DNA of 64,000 nt, taken from positions 1,860,001 to 1,924,000 of the forward strand of contig NZ_CP064952.1 of NCBI RefSeq assembly GCF_011038885.2, in the 5' to 3' direction. Made by a program: the position numbers and the translations under genes. Source of the DNA: Schaalia sp. ZJ405. GTDB lineage: Bacteria; Actinomycetota; Actinomycetes; Actinomycetales; Actinomycetaceae. The notes under the pieces were generated by a model, which saw only the letters and a program-made list of their open reading frames with translations, searched no databases and was not told the origin of the DNA. Positions 26,362 to 36,154 of this stretch are shown piece after piece. Every line of letters begins with the position of its first letter. Within the stretch, counting starts at the first letter, position 1.

Positions 26362-26772
26362 TCAGACGCGACGACGCTTGGGAGGACGAGCGCCGTTGTG
26401 AGCCTGGGGGGTGACGTCCTGAATCGACCCGACTTCCAGGCCGGCAGCCTGGAGCGAACGGATCGCGGTCTCACGGCCGGAGCCGGGGCCTTTCACAAAA
26501 ACGTCAACCTTCTTCATGCCGTGCTCCTGGGCGCGACGAGCCGCAGCCTCAGCCGCAAGCTGCGCGGCGAAGGGAGTGGACTTACGCGAGCCCTTGAAGC
26601 CCACCTGACCTGACGATGCCCACGCGATAACAGCGCCGGTGGTGTCGGTCAGGGAAACGATGGTGTTGTTGAACGTCGACTTGATGTACGCATGTCCATG
26701 CGTGACGTTCTTCGAGACTTTGCGGCGCGGCTTGCGAGCGGCACCGGACCGTGAGGTCTTTGCAGCAGCCAT
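26362..26772 (-). CDS. rpsK: 30S ribosomal protein S11
   Basis: 136 residues with a basic N-terminal tail, [41 protein letters not shown] and the C-terminal [16 protein letters not shown]. Part of the 30S platform near the E site. It follows rpsM by about 90 nt; that gap holds a copy of the dispersed word (26801-26811). Confidence 0.97.
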   Translation of the reverse strand: MAAAKTSRSGAARKPRRKVSKNVTHGHAYIKSTFNNTIVSLTDTTGAVIAWASSGQVGFKGSRKSTPFAAQLAAEAAARRAQEHGMKKVDVFVKGPGSGRETAIRSLQAAGLEVGSIQDVTPQAHNGARPPKRRRV

Positions 26773-26863
26773 GATGTCTATCAGTTCCTTTGTAGTCGTG
26801 GACGAGGACGAACGCTGAGTTTTTCCGTAACGTTCCAGTCCTCAGGGTCAGTGACCCTTGGCC

Positions 26864-27238
26864 TTACTTGGCCTTCTTCTTTCCTGCAACGGTGCGCTTG
26901 GGGCCCTTACGGGTACGAGCGTTTGTCTTGGTCCGCTGACCGTGGACCGGCAGGCCACGACGGTGACGAAGGCCCTGGTAGGAACCGATCTCGATCTTGC
27001 GTCGAATATCGGCCTGAACCTCACGGCGAAGGTCACCCTCGACCTTGAAGTTCGCATCGATGTATTCACGAAGCTTGACGAGGTCTTCCTCGGTGGCGTC
27101 TTTGACGCGCACATCCGGGCTGACGCCCGTCGCTTCGAGAGTCTCGACGGCGCGGGTGTGGCCCACACCGTAAATGTAGGTAAGCGCAATCTCCATCCGC
27201 TTTTCGCGCGGAAGGTCAACGCCGGCAATACGTGCCAT
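26864..27238 (-). CDS. rpsM: 30S ribosomal protein S13
   Basis: 124 residues starting [20 protein letters not shown], with YIYGVG and the C-terminal [20 protein letters not shown] typical of S13, which contacts tRNA and the 50S subunit. ATG 27238 is the conserved start; an upstream in-frame ATG at 27274 is rejected. The 280-nt gap upstream contains GC-rich hairpins and one dispersed-word copy. Confidence 0.97.
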   Translation of the reverse strand: MARIAGVDLPREKRMEIALTYIYGVGHTRAVETLEATGVSPDVRVKDATEEDLVKLREYIDANFKVEGDLRREVQADIRRKIEIGSYQGLRHRRGLPVHGQRTKTNARTRKGPKRTVAGKKKAK

Positions 27239-27518
27239 TTTCTGTTGCTCCAGTTTTTCCTCGGAGGTCGTCATCGCTCCACCCGGGTGAGCACCCGGCC
27301 CCGGCCTCCGAACCGGGGGTGACCACTCGTCCTCGTCCCCTGTGCGTGTTCTGCACTGTCTGCCAGCGCAACCGGTGGACGCATTTTCGTTGCGTCTTCA
27401 GTGCTCTTGGCCTCACTGCATGTCACGAATTGAATGGGGTTCGTGGGGTATGTGGTTATGGGAGTGATGCTGTCGGGCCATGTTGGCCCGGGGTCGCATT
27501 CAAGCAGATGCCCGGGGA
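27239..27518 (-). other. Gap between rpmJ and rpsM with hairpins
   Basis: No gene is visible. A small stem CGGGCCA/TGGCCCG (27474-27490) just after rpmJ may terminate infA-rpmJ. CCGGGTG/CACCCGG (27284-27299) lies close to rpsM. One dispersed word at 27326-27337. A separate promoter for rpsM-rpsK is implied but not located. Confidence 0.4.
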
Positions 27519-27632
27519 TCAGCCCTGACGCTGCTTGTGCCTGGGGTTGTCACAGATGACCATGACGTTGCCGTGGCGACGAATCACCTTGCATTTGTCA
27601 CAGATCTTCTTGACACTCGGCTTGACCTTCAT
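27519..27632 (-). CDS. rpmJ: 50S ribosomal protein L36
   Basis: 37 residues: [20 protein letters not shown] and then a zinc site completed by Cys27 and His32 (Cys11, Cys14, Cys27, His32). This is the zinc-binding (C+) form. It is too short for many ORF finders but complete, and lies 42 nt after infA as usual. Confidence 0.95.
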   Translation of the reverse strand: MKVKPSVKKICDKCKVIRRHGNVMVICDNPRHKQRQG

Positions 27633-27674
27633 GGTGTTTACCTCCACCGCCCGTAGGCGGTCAGTGTCGGTTGG

Positions 27675-27896
27675 TCACTTGTAGCGGTAGACGATACGGC
27701 CTCGGGAAAGGTCGTAAGGGCTCAGCTCGACGACAACTCGGTCCTCGGGAAGAATGCGAATGTAGTGCTGACGCATCTTGCCAGCAATATGGCCAAGCAC
27801 AACATGACCATTCTTGAGTTCCACACGGAACATCGCATTCGGCAGAGCCTCAACGACTGTTCCTTCCATTTCGATGACGCCGTCTTTTTTCGCCAT
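27675..27896 (-). CDS. infA: Translation initiation factor IF-1
   Basis: 73 residues, one S1-like OB fold: [55 protein letters not shown]. It binds the 30S A site during initiation. An RBS (GGAGGA) precedes the ATG. It is the first gene of the infA-rpmJ unit behind the possible promoter at 27990-28018. Confidence 0.98.
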   Translation of the reverse strand: MAKKDGVIEMEGTVVEALPNAMFRVELKNGHVVLGHIAGKMRQHYIRILPEDRVVVELSPYDLSRGRIVYRYK

Positions 27897-27989
27897 GTCC
27901 TCCGTCTGTCCTCTACATGTCTTGGATAAGATACGGCCCGTCAGGACCGCGGGAGTTTCCGCACAAGGTACAGATACGCCCGACGAGCC

Positions 27990-28018
27990 AGTCTACGTGA
28001 TCGGCGTGGCGACTTGAA
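27990..28018 (-). promoter_or_regulatory. Possible infA promoter
   Basis: TTCAAG (28013-28018), 17-nt spacer, TAGACT (27990-27995) on the minus strand, about 95 nt upstream of infA. The -10 is good and the -35 weak. Confidence 0.35.
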
Positions 28019-28250
28019 AGTTCAGGCGCTGTATTTTCGCTCACCTCGCGCGTCATCGCTTCGACGGCGGCGCAACTGAAGACAGGGTGCGAACCGCGCC
28101 ACCTCTCTGGTGCAACTGTCATCCCTCGACAAACCCTCTCTTCGCACCCCCAGTTTCTCGGTCAATCTATTCGCTCATACGAGAAAAATCCTCACCCAGA
28201 GCGATTACTATAAAACTGTAGTCAGTCGATCCCGAACAAAGGAGTTCAGA

Positions 28251-28337
28251 ATGGGTCACACGACACGACGATGCTGTGGAATTGTGTGCGGTCTCCTGCT
28301 GGCGTTCTCACCCGTGGGTGCAACATCATGTCCATAA
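28251..28337 (+). CDS. 28-residue Cys-rich leader or signal-like peptide
   Basis: A short ORF of 28 codons with a strong AAAGGAG 7 nt upstream of its ATG, better than most sites in the window. The product has RR near its start, a hydrophobic LLLAF core, and four cysteines (8, 9, 13, 27), and resembles a signal peptide or a regulatory leader. Its end overlaps the start of the next ORF by 10 nt in another frame, so translating it could deliver ribosomes to that start. A TATAAA lies about 40 nt upstream (28209-28214). No family recognised. Confidence 0.4.
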   Translation: MGHTTRRCCGIVCGLLLAFSPVGATSCP

Positions 28338-28555
28338 AAGATACGCCTTCAGTTGGCGAAGAGACGCTGTGGACGCTCAGCACGACGATCTTCATTACGC
28401 TCATGGCATTCACCGCGCGAGGCCTCAACTTCATCTTTGTGCTCGGCGCAGTGGTATACGCGGTACGCACCGCATACCTTGGATACCGCTGGTACCGCAG
28501 TCGGGAGAGCATTGATAGCACGACGTCAACAACACATTCGTCGCTTCACAGCTGA
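28328..28555 (+). CDS. Small membrane protein, 75 residues, unknown
   Basis: 75 residues starting at ATG 28328 within the end of the 28-codon ORF. It has one or two hydrophobic segments (TTIFITLMAF and FIFVLGAVVYAV), then YLGYRWYRSRES and a Ser/Thr tail. No strong Shine-Dalgarno of its own, which suits translational coupling. It stands alone on the + strand between map and infA. I do not recognise it. Confidence 0.45.
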   Translation: MSIKDTPSVGEETLWTLSTTIFITLMAFTARGLNFIFVLGAVVYAVRTAYLGYRWYRSRESIDSTTSTTHSSLHS

Positions 28556-28595
28556 GATCCGGAATCAACCACAACACGATTCCATCGAACGCGTT

Positions 28596-29516
28596 TCAGC
28601 CTTCAACAACTACCGGCGTCACACCGTAGGGAGCCAAACCCGCTGCCCCGAAATCCGGGGCCGTCAGCACACTGATGCCGTCCTCAAGGATCGCGACGGT
28701 GTGTTCCCAGTGGGCGGCGTCCTGTCCGTCACGCGTGCGGACCGTCCACTCATCAGCATCCGTGTCCGTAACAATCGATCCCCCGACGAGCATCGGCTCA
28801 ACCGCGAGCACCATGCCTGGACGGAGCTTCGGTGACAACCCTCGTGCCCGGAAGTTCACCACGTCCGGCTCCTGATGCATCGCGGTCCCGATGCCGTGTC
28901 CCGTGTACTCCTCAATGATCCCCGGTTCCCATCCGAAGGTCACCGTGGCCTCGGCAACGACATTCTCCACAGCATCGCCGACCGCGAAGACTCGACGGCC
29001 CGATGCAAGAGCAGCTAACGCCGCCCACAGGCTTTCGCGCGTGACGTCGTTGAGCTGACGGCGTTTCACCATCGCGGGCAACGAGGACGACGCCGCATCG
29101 TCACCGTAGTCAGCGCTCCGCTCCCCCGCAGCAAACGCCGCGTCGTCGATCCACGGTTCGCCCACGATGATCGAAAAAGCGGCGTCGCCGTGCCACTGAA
29201 GTCCGGAACGCTCAACCCATGCCCCGCAGTCGAAGCTGACAATGTCGCCGGCCTGGAGCCGGTAGTCGCCGGGGATACCGTGAACAACAACGTCATTCAC
29301 TGAGATGCAGACCGTTGCCGGATAGCCGTAGTAGTTGAGGAAGTTTGAGTGCGCTCCCCCAGCACGAATGGCTTCGGCACTCACCGCATCAAGCTCGCGG
29401 GTCGTCACGCCCTCAACCGCAGCCTCCCGCAGCGCACGGTGTATCTGTGCAACAACGAGGCCGGCCTCGCGCATCCAGGCGACCTGTCGGCGGGTCTTCA
29501 ACTCAATACGTGGCAC
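28596..29516 (-). CDS. map: Methionine aminopeptidase, type I
   Basis: 306 residues. The metal ligands lie in SFDCGAWVERSGLQWHGDAA, EYTGHGIGTAMH, and VLAVEPM; HWEHTVAILEDG gives the last Glu. It removes the initiator Met. It is longer than the usual ~255-285 because of an insertion around residues 128-155 (DDAASSSLP) that carries a copy of the dispersed word (29081-29091), and because of a tail. GTG start at 29516; 108 nt after adk. Confidence 0.95.
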   Translation of the reverse strand: MPRIELKTRRQVAWMREAGLVVAQIHRALREAAVEGVTTRELDAVSAEAIRAGGAHSNFLNYYGYPATVCISVNDVVVHGIPGDYRLQAGDIVSFDCGAWVERSGLQWHGDAAFSIIVGEPWIDDAAFAAGERSADYGDDAASSSLPAMVKRRQLNDVTRESLWAALAALASGRRVFAVGDAVENVVAEATVTFGWEPGIIEEYTGHGIGTAMHQEPDVVNFRARGLSPKLRPGMVLAVEPMLVGGSIVTDTDADEWTVRTRDGQDAAHWEHTVAILEDGISVLTAPDFGAAGLAPYGVTPVVVEG

Positions 29517-29623
29517 AGCCCATCACTTCCCAACACATTGCGCGACGATCGAATGCCGCGATACGTGAAATTTTAGGGGCGTACACCATCAACGGCGCAC
29601 GCCCCAACGAAGATCACAAAGGA

Positions 29624-30208
29624 TCAGGCCCGAGGCCCGACCATCCGATCAAGAATCTCAACGATCCGCGCCCACACATCGTCAATCGAGCCCGAACCAT
29701 CCACGACCTCAAGCAGGTCCTGATCAACGTAGTACGTCGCCACCGGCACCGTCTGCTCGTGGTAAACCTCCATGCGATGACGGATCACCGGTTCCGTGTC
29801 ATCGGCTCGATGCTGCTCCTGCGCACGCTTGAGCATGCGGGACACCACCTCGTCCTCGTCAACCTGAATTTCGAGGACGAGGTCCACGGGGCGACCAAGT
29901 TTCGCCGTGATATCCCGAAGCACCTGCGCCTGCTCAACGGTGCGCGGGTATCCGTCGAGAAGGAACCCTCCCTGGACATCCGGGGCTTCGAGGCGCGCCT
30001 CAACCATCGCATTGACAACGGAATCGGGAACGAACTCGCCGCGATCCATGTAGGACTGAGCTTTCTTGCCGATCTCTGTGCCCGCGGCAATGTTCGCGCG
30101 GAAAATCTCACCCGTCGAAACCGCGGGGATATTGAGGTATTCGGCAATGCGTGCGGCTTGGGTGCCCTTACCGGCTCCGGGAGGACCGAGAAGAACAATC
30201 GACATCAT
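29624..30208 (-). CDS. adk: Adenylate kinase
   Basis: 194 residues with the P-loop GPPGAGKGTQA, STGEIFRANI, DGYPRTVEQA and a short LID (no zinc cysteines), as usual for short adenylate kinases. It balances AMP, ADP and ATP. The ATG overlaps the secY stop (two adjacent ATGs, 30208 and 30205, are possible). Two copies of the dispersed word lie in the coding region (29849-29860 and 29872-29881). Confidence 0.97.
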   Translation of the reverse strand: MMSIVLLGPPGAGKGTQAARIAEYLNIPAVSTGEIFRANIAAGTEIGKKAQSYMDRGEFVPDSVVNAMVEARLEAPDVQGGFLLDGYPRTVEQAQVLRDITAKLGRPVDLVLEIQVDEDEVVSRMLKRAQEQHRADDTEPVIRHRMEVYHEQTVPVATYYVDQDLLEVVDGSGSIDDVWARIVEILDRMVGPRA

Positions 30209-31497
30209 TGGAGGAACCCCTCGTAGTGATGCTGCTGAAGCTGAGTGTTAATTTCCTTGACCGTCTGGAGACCAACACCAACGATAATCAGGAGCGTTGT
30301 TCCACCGAAAGGCATCTGGCCGCTGGAGAGCTTGAGCGGAATAATCATCAACGACGGAATCAGGGCAATGACCACGAGGTACAGGGCACCGGCTGTGGTG
30401 ATGCGGTTAATGACGTAGCGCAGGAAATTGGCCGTCGGCTTACCGGCGCGGTATCCGGGAATGAAGCCACCGTAGCGCTTCATATTGTCTGCAACCTCGT
30501 CAGGGTTGAAGGTGATCGCCGTGTAGAAGAAGGCGAAGAACAGAGTGAGGAGGGCGTAAAGCGTCAGGTAGAACCAGTTGGTGTGCGTGAAGTGAGCGCT
30601 GATCCACTGGACCCAGCCAGCCTCCTGCTTACCGAACTGGGCAATCATCGCCGGCATCGCGAGGATCGAGGTCGCGAAGATCACCGGGATAACGCCCGAC
30701 ATATTGATCTTCAGCGGAATGTACGTTGTGGTCCCTCCGTATTGGCGTCGACCAATCATCCGCTTCGCGTACTGCACAGGAATACGGCGCTGCGCCTGTT
30801 CAACGAAGACAACGGCCGCTGCCACCGCGAGAAGCATGAGGAGAATTGCCACAACCGCGCCCCACTTGTCGCCCTGTCCGATCGACAGAAGCTGAGAAGG
30901 CATACGCGCCGCAATTGACGTGAAGATCAACAGGGACATGCCGTTGCCGATGCCGCGCTCGGTGATGAGTTCGCCGAACCACATGATGACGCCGGTTCCC
31001 GCCATCATGACGATGACCATGACCACGTACATGCCCACGGAATCATCAGACATGATGGATTCTTTACACGAGGGGAACATCCGGCCCGAACGCGCAAGTG
31101 CGATCGTTGTTGTTGCCTGAAGTGCTCCAAGGAAGAGCGTGAGATACCTCGTGTATTGCGTGAGTTTTGCCTGTCCGGTTTGCCCCTCTTTGTGGAGGTC
31201 ATCAAAACGCGGGATGACAACGCGCAGCAGCTGGATGATGATCGAGGCCGTGATGTAGGGCATGATGCCCAGGGCGAAGATCGACAGCTGAAGAAGCGCA
31301 CCACCCGAGAACAGGTTCACCAGGTCGAGCAGCGAAGCCTGCTGCTCCACGGCCAGACACTTCTGGACCGCAACCGAGTCAACTCCCGGAGACGGGATGT
31401 AGGACCCCAGGCGGAAAATCGCCATGATGAACAAAGTGAACAGGAGCTTCCGACGTAGGTCGGGAGTACGGAACGCCTGGGCGAATGCACCGAGCAA
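30205..31497 (-). CDS. secY: Preprotein translocase subunit SecY
   Basis: 430 residues with ten hydrophobic helices, GSYIPSPGVD near the N-terminus, LGIMPYITASIIIQLL, the plug region and the C-terminal QTVKEINTQLQQHHYEGFL. Central pore of the Sec channel. It follows rplO after a 346-nt gap with a strong hairpin, so secY-adk(-map) may be a separate unit. Confidence 0.97.
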   Translation of the reverse strand: MLGAFAQAFRTPDLRRKLLFTLFIMAIFRLGSYIPSPGVDSVAVQKCLAVEQQASLLDLVNLFSGGALLQLSIFALGIMPYITASIIIQLLRVVIPRFDDLHKEGQTGQAKLTQYTRYLTLFLGALQATTTIALARSGRMFPSCKESIMSDDSVGMYVVMVIVMMAGTGVIMWFGELITERGIGNGMSLLIFTSIAARMPSQLLSIGQGDKWGAVVAILLMLLAVAAAVVFVEQAQRRIPVQYAKRMIGRRQYGGTTTYIPLKINMSGVIPVIFATSILAMPAMIAQFGKQEAGWVQWISAHFTHTNWFYLTLYALLTLFFAFFYTAITFNPDEVADNMKRYGGFIPGYRAGKPTANFLRYVINRITTAGALYLVVIALIPSLMIIPLKLSSGQMPFGGTTLLIIVGVGLQTVKEINTQLQQHHYEGFLQ

Positions 31498-31800
31498 GGC
31501 TTCCTCCTTGGATGATGAGCATACCGGCTGAGCCGGACAGACTGTGCAAGCCTACCGCGAAATCATGGCAGGATGCGAGGTGCGTCCACAATCATGCACA
31601 ACCTACGCACACAACTGCGGGCGAGTAAAGCAGCACGTGACCACACGAGACCGGTCCCCTTCGGGATCACCTTCGCAGGTCGTGCCAGGTTTTCCTCGTG
31701 ACTGATGTCAGGTACGAGGACGAGCGCGCACCCTGGCCTGTAGATGCGCGACCTTGGGCCGGAGCATCGTGGGCAAATCAGCGGCATATCCTCGCATGCT
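31498..31800. other. Gap between secY and rplO terminator
   Basis: About 300 nt without a gene. It holds one copy of the dispersed word (31714-31724). I could not place a confident secY promoter. Confidence 0.4.
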
Positions 31801-31836
31801 GTTGGGGGTGGTTCGACTCGTCGAACCACCCCCAAC
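31801..31836 (-). terminator. Long perfect hairpin after rplO
   Basis: A 16-bp perfect stem (31801-31816 with 31821-31836) and a 4-nt loop CTCG, starting 7 nt after the rplO stop. There is no U-tract on the minus strand, so it may be an actinobacterial I-type terminator or processing/attenuation structure within the spc operon. Confidence 0.65.
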
Positions 31837-31843
31837 AGTGACG

Positions 31844-32323
31844 TCAGCGAGCCGAAACGGTTCCTCCGGCTGCGGTGATCTTCGCCTCGGCGGATGAGGA
31901 CCAGGAATCAACCTCGACCTCGACCTTGACGGAGATCTCGCCGGTTCCGAGAATCTTCACCGGCTTACCGTCGCGCACTGCGCGCTTGGCAACAAGATCC
32001 TCAACCGTCACCTTGCCGCCCTCGGGGTAAAGCTCCTGGAGCTTGCCCACGTTGACAACCTGGTATTCGACGCGGAAGGGGTTCTTGAATCCACGAAGCT
32101 TCGGCAGACGCATGTGAATCGGCATCTGGCCGCCCTCGAATCGAGCGGGAACCTGGTAGCGGGCCTTCGTGCCCTTAGTTCCACGGCCCGCGGTCTTACC
32201 CTTAGAGCCTTCACCGCGACCAACGCGGGTCTTCGCGGTCTTAGCTCCTGGCGCGGGACGAAGGTGGTGCAGCTTGGTGATCTGAACCTTTTCGCCCTGC
32301 TGGGTCTTCTTGGAGTCCGCCAT
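31844..32323 (-). CDS. rplO: 50S ribosomal protein L15
   Basis: 159 residues: [50 protein letters not shown] are the L15 core. An early-assembly protein of the 50S subunit. It begins 2 nt after rpmD and is the last gene before a large hairpin. Confidence 0.97.
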   Translation of the reverse strand: MADSKKTQQGEKVQITKLHHLRPAPGAKTAKTRVGRGEGSKGKTAGRGTKGTKARYQVPARFEGGQMPIHMRLPKLRGFKNPFRVEYQVVNVGKLQELYPEGGKVTVEDLVAKRAVRDGKPVKILGTGEISVKVEVEVDSWSSSAEAKITAAGGTVSAR

Positions 32324-32325
32324 TG

Positions 32326-32508
32326 TCAGTCGACCTCCTCAACTGTCACAAGGTGACGCACGGTACGGACCGCGCCGCGAACGACGTCGGTGTCCTCGCG
32401 AACGACACTCTGACCAATTTTGCGCAGACCAAGCGTACGAAGGGTCTCCTTCATGTTCTGCTTGGCGCCAATTGTGGACTTGACCTGTGTGATCTTGAGA
32501 TTCGCCAT
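32326..32508 (-). CDS. rpmD: 50S ribosomal protein L30
   Basis: 60 residues: [14 protein letters not shown] followed by [20 protein letters not shown] and [12 protein letters not shown], a full short L30. ATG 32508 overlaps the rpsE stop by one base (TGATG). Confidence 0.96.
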   Translation of the reverse strand: MANLKITQVKSTIGAKQNMKETLRTLGLRKIGQSVVREDTDVVRGAVRTVRHLVTVEEVD

Positions 32509-33200
32509 CACTCAGCCACCCCCGCTGCTGCCTTGTCAGCCTCAGCCTTTTCAGCCTTGGCACGCTTGTCGGCTTCACCCTCAGCGCGAGCGCGCAGCAT
32601 CGAAGCCGGCGCAACGCGTTCGAGCGGAAGTCCACGGCGAGCCGCAACAGCCTCGGGCTGTTCGAGCTGCTTGAGGGCGTCCACGGTTGCGTGAACGATG
32701 TTGATCGCGTTTGAGGAGCCCAGCGACTTGCTCAGCACGTCGTGGACACCCGCAGCCTCGAGCACCGCACGCACCGGACCACCGGCGATAACACCGGTAC
32801 CGGGAGCGGCAGGACGCAGGAGCACAACGCCAGCGGCGTCGCGGCCCTCGACCAGGTGCGTGATCGTGCGGCGGATCATCGGGACGCGGAAGAAATTCTT
32901 CTTGGCCTCCTCGACACCCTTGGAAATAGCCTGGGGAACTTCCTTGGCCTTTCCGTAGCCGACACCGACGGTGCCCTCACCGTCACCAACCACGACGAGT
33001 GCCGTGAAGGAGAAACGACGTCCACCCTTCACAACCTTCGACACGCGGTTGATCGTCACGACGCGCTCGATGTATTCGTTCTTTTCGTTATTGCCACGGC
33101 GGTTATCGCGGTCGTTACCGCGACCGGAGCGGCGGTCGCGGCGCTGTTCGCCGTCGCCCGCGCCTCCCTGGCCGTTCCTGTCTCGCTGCTGTGCAGCCAT
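32508..33200 (-). CDS. rpsE: 30S ribosomal protein S5
   Basis: 230 residues. A basic, Arg/Asn/Gly-rich N-terminal extension (about 45 residues) precedes the S5 core: [34 protein letters not shown] and [18 protein letters not shown]. The tail is Ala/Glu/Lys-rich. ATG 33200 was chosen because upstream codons look non-coding. S5 guards decoding fidelity at the mRNA entry site. Confidence 0.96.
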   Translation of the reverse strand: MAAQQRDRNGQGGAGDGEQRRDRRSGRGNDRDNRRGNNEKNEYIERVVTINRVSKVVKGGRRFSFTALVVVGDGEGTVGVGYGKAKEVPQAISKGVEEAKKNFFRVPMIRRTITHLVEGRDAAGVVLLRPAAPGTGVIAGGPVRAVLEAAGVHDVLSKSLGSSNAINIVHATVDALKQLEQPEAVAARRGLPLERVAPASMLRARAEGEADKRAKAEKAEADKAAAGVAE

Positions 33201-33228
33201 CAGTATTCTCGCTTTCCTTGAGGCTCGT

Positions 33229-33600
33229 TCACAGCTCGAGTCCGCCCTCACGGGCGGCTTCGGCGACAGCCGCGACGCGGCCGGAGTACTTGTTTCCACC
33301 ACGGTCAAAGACGACCGACGAAATGCCGGCGTCCTTCGCACGCTCGGCAACGAGCGCGCCAACCTTGCGGGCCTTCTCCACCTTGGTGCCGGCCTGCGAA
33401 GCCAGTGCCTCTTCCATGTCGGAAGCAGACACCAGGGTGTGACCGACGGTGTCGTCGATCACCTGAGCAACCATGTGACGGTTGGAACGAGTGACGACCA
33501 GGCGGGGCCGTTCGGCCGTGCCCTGAATCTTCTTGCGGAGGCGCTGGTGGCGACGCTTGCGCGCAACAACCTTGCCTTTGCCCTTGATCGAGTAAGCCAT
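33229..33600 (-). CDS. rplR: 50S ribosomal protein L18
   Basis: 123 residues: [25 protein letters not shown] 5S rRNA-binding segment, [12 protein letters not shown] and [26 protein letters not shown] at the end. ATG 33600 overlaps the rplF stop by one base. Confidence 0.97.
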   Translation of the reverse strand: MAYSIKGKGKVVARKRRHQRLRKKIQGTAERPRLVVTRSNRHMVAQVIDDTVGHTLVSASDMEEALASQAGTKVEKARKVGALVAERAKDAGISSVVFDRGGNKYSGRVAAVAEAAREGGLEL

Positions 33601-34136
33601 CACTTACCAGCCTTTCCGACCTTGCGACGGATCGTCTCGCCCACGTAGTGGATACCCTTGCCCTTGTAGGGTTCAGGCTTCTTCAGCTTGCGGATGCGAG
33701 CTGCGGTCTCACCGACGAGCTGCTTGTCGATACCCGACACGGTAAACAGCGTCTGAGATTCAACGGAGAACTCGATACCTTCGGGAGCCTCAACCGGGAC
33801 GGTGTGCGAGAAACCGAGGGACAGTTCAATGCCCTTGCCCTTGGCAACAACGCGGTAACCGGTACCGGTAATTTCCAGCTGCTTCTTGTATCCCTCTGTC
33901 ACGCCAATGATCATGTTGGCGATGAGGGTACGGGTGAGGCCATGCAGAGCGCGAGAATCGCGTTCGTCGTTGGGACGCTCAACCAGGATCTGGCCGTCCT
34001 CAACCTTAGCGGTGATCGGAGCGGCAATCACGTGGTGAAGTTCGCCCTTGGGGCCCTTGACCTTGACGTCAGAGCCGTTGATGGACACCTCAACGTTTCC
34101 GGGGACAGCGATCGGATTCTTACCAATTCGCGACAT
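33600..34136 (-). CDS. rplF: 50S ribosomal protein L6
   Basis: 178 residues: [17 protein letters not shown] opening, two L6 repeats, and the C-terminal [24 protein letters not shown]. It sits near the sarcin-ricin loop and factor-binding site. 15 nt after rpsH. Confidence 0.97.
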   Translation of the reverse strand: MSRIGKNPIAVPGNVEVSINGSDVKVKGPKGELHHVIAAPITAKVEDGQILVERPNDERDSRALHGLTRTLIANMIIGVTEGYKKQLEITGTGYRVVAKGKGIELSLGFSHTVPVEAPEGIEFSVESQTLFTVSGIDKQLVGETAARIRKLKKPEPYKGKGIHYVGETIRRKVGKAGK

Positions 34137-34151
34137 TATTCAGCCTCCTCA

Positions 34152-34550
34152 TCACCAGACGTAAGCGAGGACTTCCCCGCCTACACCTTTATCGGCTGCC
34201 TGACGGTCGGTGAGCAGACCGGAGGACGTGGACAGAATGGCCACGCCCAGGCCGCCGCGGACCTTGGGCAGGTTGGTGGATTTGGCATACACGCGCAGAC
34301 CCGGCTTAGAAACGCGTTCAAGACCCTCGATGGCGGCTTCACGGTGTGAGCCGTACTTGAGTGTCAGCGTCAGCGTCTTGCCAACACGTGCGTCCTCGAC
34401 GGAAATGGAGGCAATGTAGCCTTCTTCGACGAGGATCTCGGCGATCGCGTTCTTCAGCTTCGAATACGGCATCGACACCGTATCGTGGTGCGCACGATTC
34501 GCATTGCGCAGACGCGTCAGCATGTCTGCGATGGGATCGGTCATTGTCAT
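34152..34550 (-). CDS. rpsH: 30S ribosomal protein S8
   Basis: 132 residues: [14 protein letters not shown] opening, [13 protein letters not shown], and the C-terminal [19 protein letters not shown] and GGEVLAYVW. Binds 16S central domain and in other bacteria autoregulates the spc operon. An ATG two codons in (34544) is an alternative start. Confidence 0.97.
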   Translation of the reverse strand: MTMTDPIADMLTRLRNANRAHHDTVSMPYSKLKNAIAEILVEEGYIASISVEDARVGKTLTLTLKYGSHREAAIEGLERVSKPGLRVYAKSTNLPKVRGGLGVAILSTSSGLLTDRQAADKGVGGEVLAYVW

Positions 34551-34612
34551 GGGGTTTCATTCCCCTTCCTCGTCGCGGTTTCTCCGGCGCACCGGGACCT
34601 GCGACGTCAGTA

Positions 34613-34798
34613 TTACCAGCTGCTCTTAGTGACTCCGGGGAGTTCGCCACGCAGGGCGAGCTCGCGAAGGCACACGCGGCACAGTCCGAACTTGCGGTAC
34701 ACCGAACGCGGACGACCGCAACGGTTGCACCGGGTGTAGCCGCGCACGCCGAACTTCGGCTGACGAGCGGCTTTGATCTTCAGAGACGTCTTCGCCAT
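34613..34798 (-). CDS. rpsN: 30S ribosomal protein S14, zinc type
   Basis: 61 residues with two CxxC pairs (Cys24/27 and Cys40/43) in [11 protein letters not shown] and FGLCRVC: the short zinc-binding form of S14 usual in Gram-positives. Start 2 nt after rplE. Confidence 0.96.
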   Translation of the reverse strand: MAKTSLKIKAARQPKFGVRGYTRCNRCGRPRSVYRKFGLCRVCLRELALRGELPGVTKSSW

Positions 34799-34800
34799 GA

Positions 34801-35346
34801 TCAGTCCTCCTTGAAGGGGAAGCCGAGGTGGCGCAGAAGCGCACGCCCCTCTTCATCGGTCGAGGCCGAGGTGACGATCGTGATGTCCATGCCGCGCACT
34901 CGGTCAATCGAGTCCTGGTCGATCTCGTGGAACATTGACTGTTCCGTCAGACCGAAGGTGTAGTTTCCGTGTCCATCGAATTGCTTCGGGGACAGGCCAC
35001 GGAAGTCACGAATACGCGGAAGAGCCGTCGAGAGTAAACGGTCGAGGAACTCCCACATGCGGTCACCGCGCAGCGTCACATGAGCGCCGATCGGCTGGCC
35101 CTCACGCAGCTTGAACTGCGCGATGGACTTCTTCGCCTTCGTGGTCATCGGCTTCTGGCCGGTGATCGCGGTGAGATCGCGGATCGCACCTTCAAGAGCT
35201 TTGGAGTCGCGCGCAGCTTCTCCAACACCCATGTTGACGACGATCTTCGTCAGTCCACCAACCTGCATGATGTTCTCGTGCTTGAACTCTTCACGCAGCG
35301 CGGAACGAATCTCTGAAACGTACTTTTCTTTGAGACGAGGGGCCAT
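34801..35346 (-). CDS. rplE: 50S ribosomal protein L5
   Basis: 181 residues: [63 protein letters not shown] are L5 signatures. Binds 5S rRNA and contacts P-site tRNA. Two nucleotides separate it from rplX. Confidence 0.97.
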   Translation of the reverse strand: MAPRLKEKYVSEIRSALREEFKHENIMQVGGLTKIVVNMGVGEAARDSKALEGAIRDLTAITGQKPMTTKAKKSIAQFKLREGQPIGAHVTLRGDRMWEFLDRLLSTALPRIRDFRGLSPKQFDGHGNYTFGLTEQSMFHEIDQDSIDRVRGMDITIVTSASTDEEGRALLRHLGFPFKED

Positions 35347-35348
35347 TG

Positions 35349-35783
35349 TCAGATCTCCTTGCCCTGCTCGATACCGCGCTTAGCACCACCGCGGGTCACG
35401 CGGACGCGAACCGTACGGGTACGGCCGTCGCGTTCAACGGTGTCCTCACGGAAACCAACGCGGACGCGCTGCTTGGTCTCAGGATCAACCAGAGCAACCT
35501 TTGACAGCGAGATCGGTGCTTCGATCGTCTCGATGCCGCCGGTGGATCCCTGGGTCTGGCCCTGACGCACGTGACGTGTCTTGAGGTTCACGCCCTCGAC
35601 AAGCACCTTCTGCTCGGCCGGGAACACCTTGATGACGCGTCCCTGCTTGCCCTTGTCGCCGGGCTTGAGGGGCTCAAGGCCTTCCTCGAGGCGACGGGCA
35701 TTGCGCTTCTCCAGTGCCTTCTCATCCGAGGTACGTCCACGAACGACCTCAACAAGATCACCTTTACGGATCTTGGCTGCCAT
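35349..35783 (-). CDS. rplX: 50S ribosomal protein L24
   Basis: 144 residues, longer than the usual 100-110. The KOW motif is interrupted: [27 protein letters not shown] segment precedes [25 protein letters not shown] by about 20 charged residues, an insertion between the KGD strand and the KxG turn. Rest of L24 ([21 protein letters not shown]) is normal. Assembly initiator of the 50S. Confidence 0.95.
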   Translation of the reverse strand: MAAKIRKGDLVEVVRGRTSDEKALEKRNARRLEEGLEPLKPGDKGKQGRVIKVFPAEQKVLVEGVNLKTRHVRQGQTQGSTGGIETIEAPISLSKVALVDPETKQRVRVGFREDTVERDGRTRTVRVRVTRGGAKRGIEQGKEI

Positions 35784-35785
35784 GA

Positions 35786-36154
35786 TCAGATCACCTCCGG
35801 TGCGAGGGAGACGATACGCATGAACTTCTTGTCGCGCAGCTCGCGGCCAACCGGGCCGAAGATACGCGTGCCACGCGGCTCGCCGTTCGAGTTGATGATG
35901 ACGGCCGCGTTCTCATCGAAGCGAATGTAGGAACCGTCAGCGCGGCGGGATTCTTTGCGCGTACGGACGACGACGGCCTTGACGACCTCGCCCTTCTTAA
36001 CGTTGCCGCCGGGGATCGCATCCTTGACGGTGGCGACGATCGTGTCGCCAACGCCCGCGTAGCGTCGACCCGAGCCACCGAGAACACGGATGGTGAGGAT
36101 TTCCTTAGCACCAGTGTTATCGGCGACCTTCAGTCGCGACTCCTGCTGAATCAT
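35786..36154 (-). CDS. rplN: 50S ribosomal protein L14
   Basis: 122 residues: [18 protein letters not shown] opening, [23 protein letters not shown] and GPVARE-like [23 protein letters not shown] ending. Interface protein at bridge B8. It follows a 100-nt gap after rpsQ. Confidence 0.97.
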   Translation of the reverse strand: MIQQESRLKVADNTGAKEILTIRVLGGSGRRYAGVGDTIVATVKDAIPGGNVKKGEVVKAVVVRTRKESRRADGSYIRFDENAAVIINSNGEPRGTRIFGPVGRELRDKKFMRIVSLAPEVI

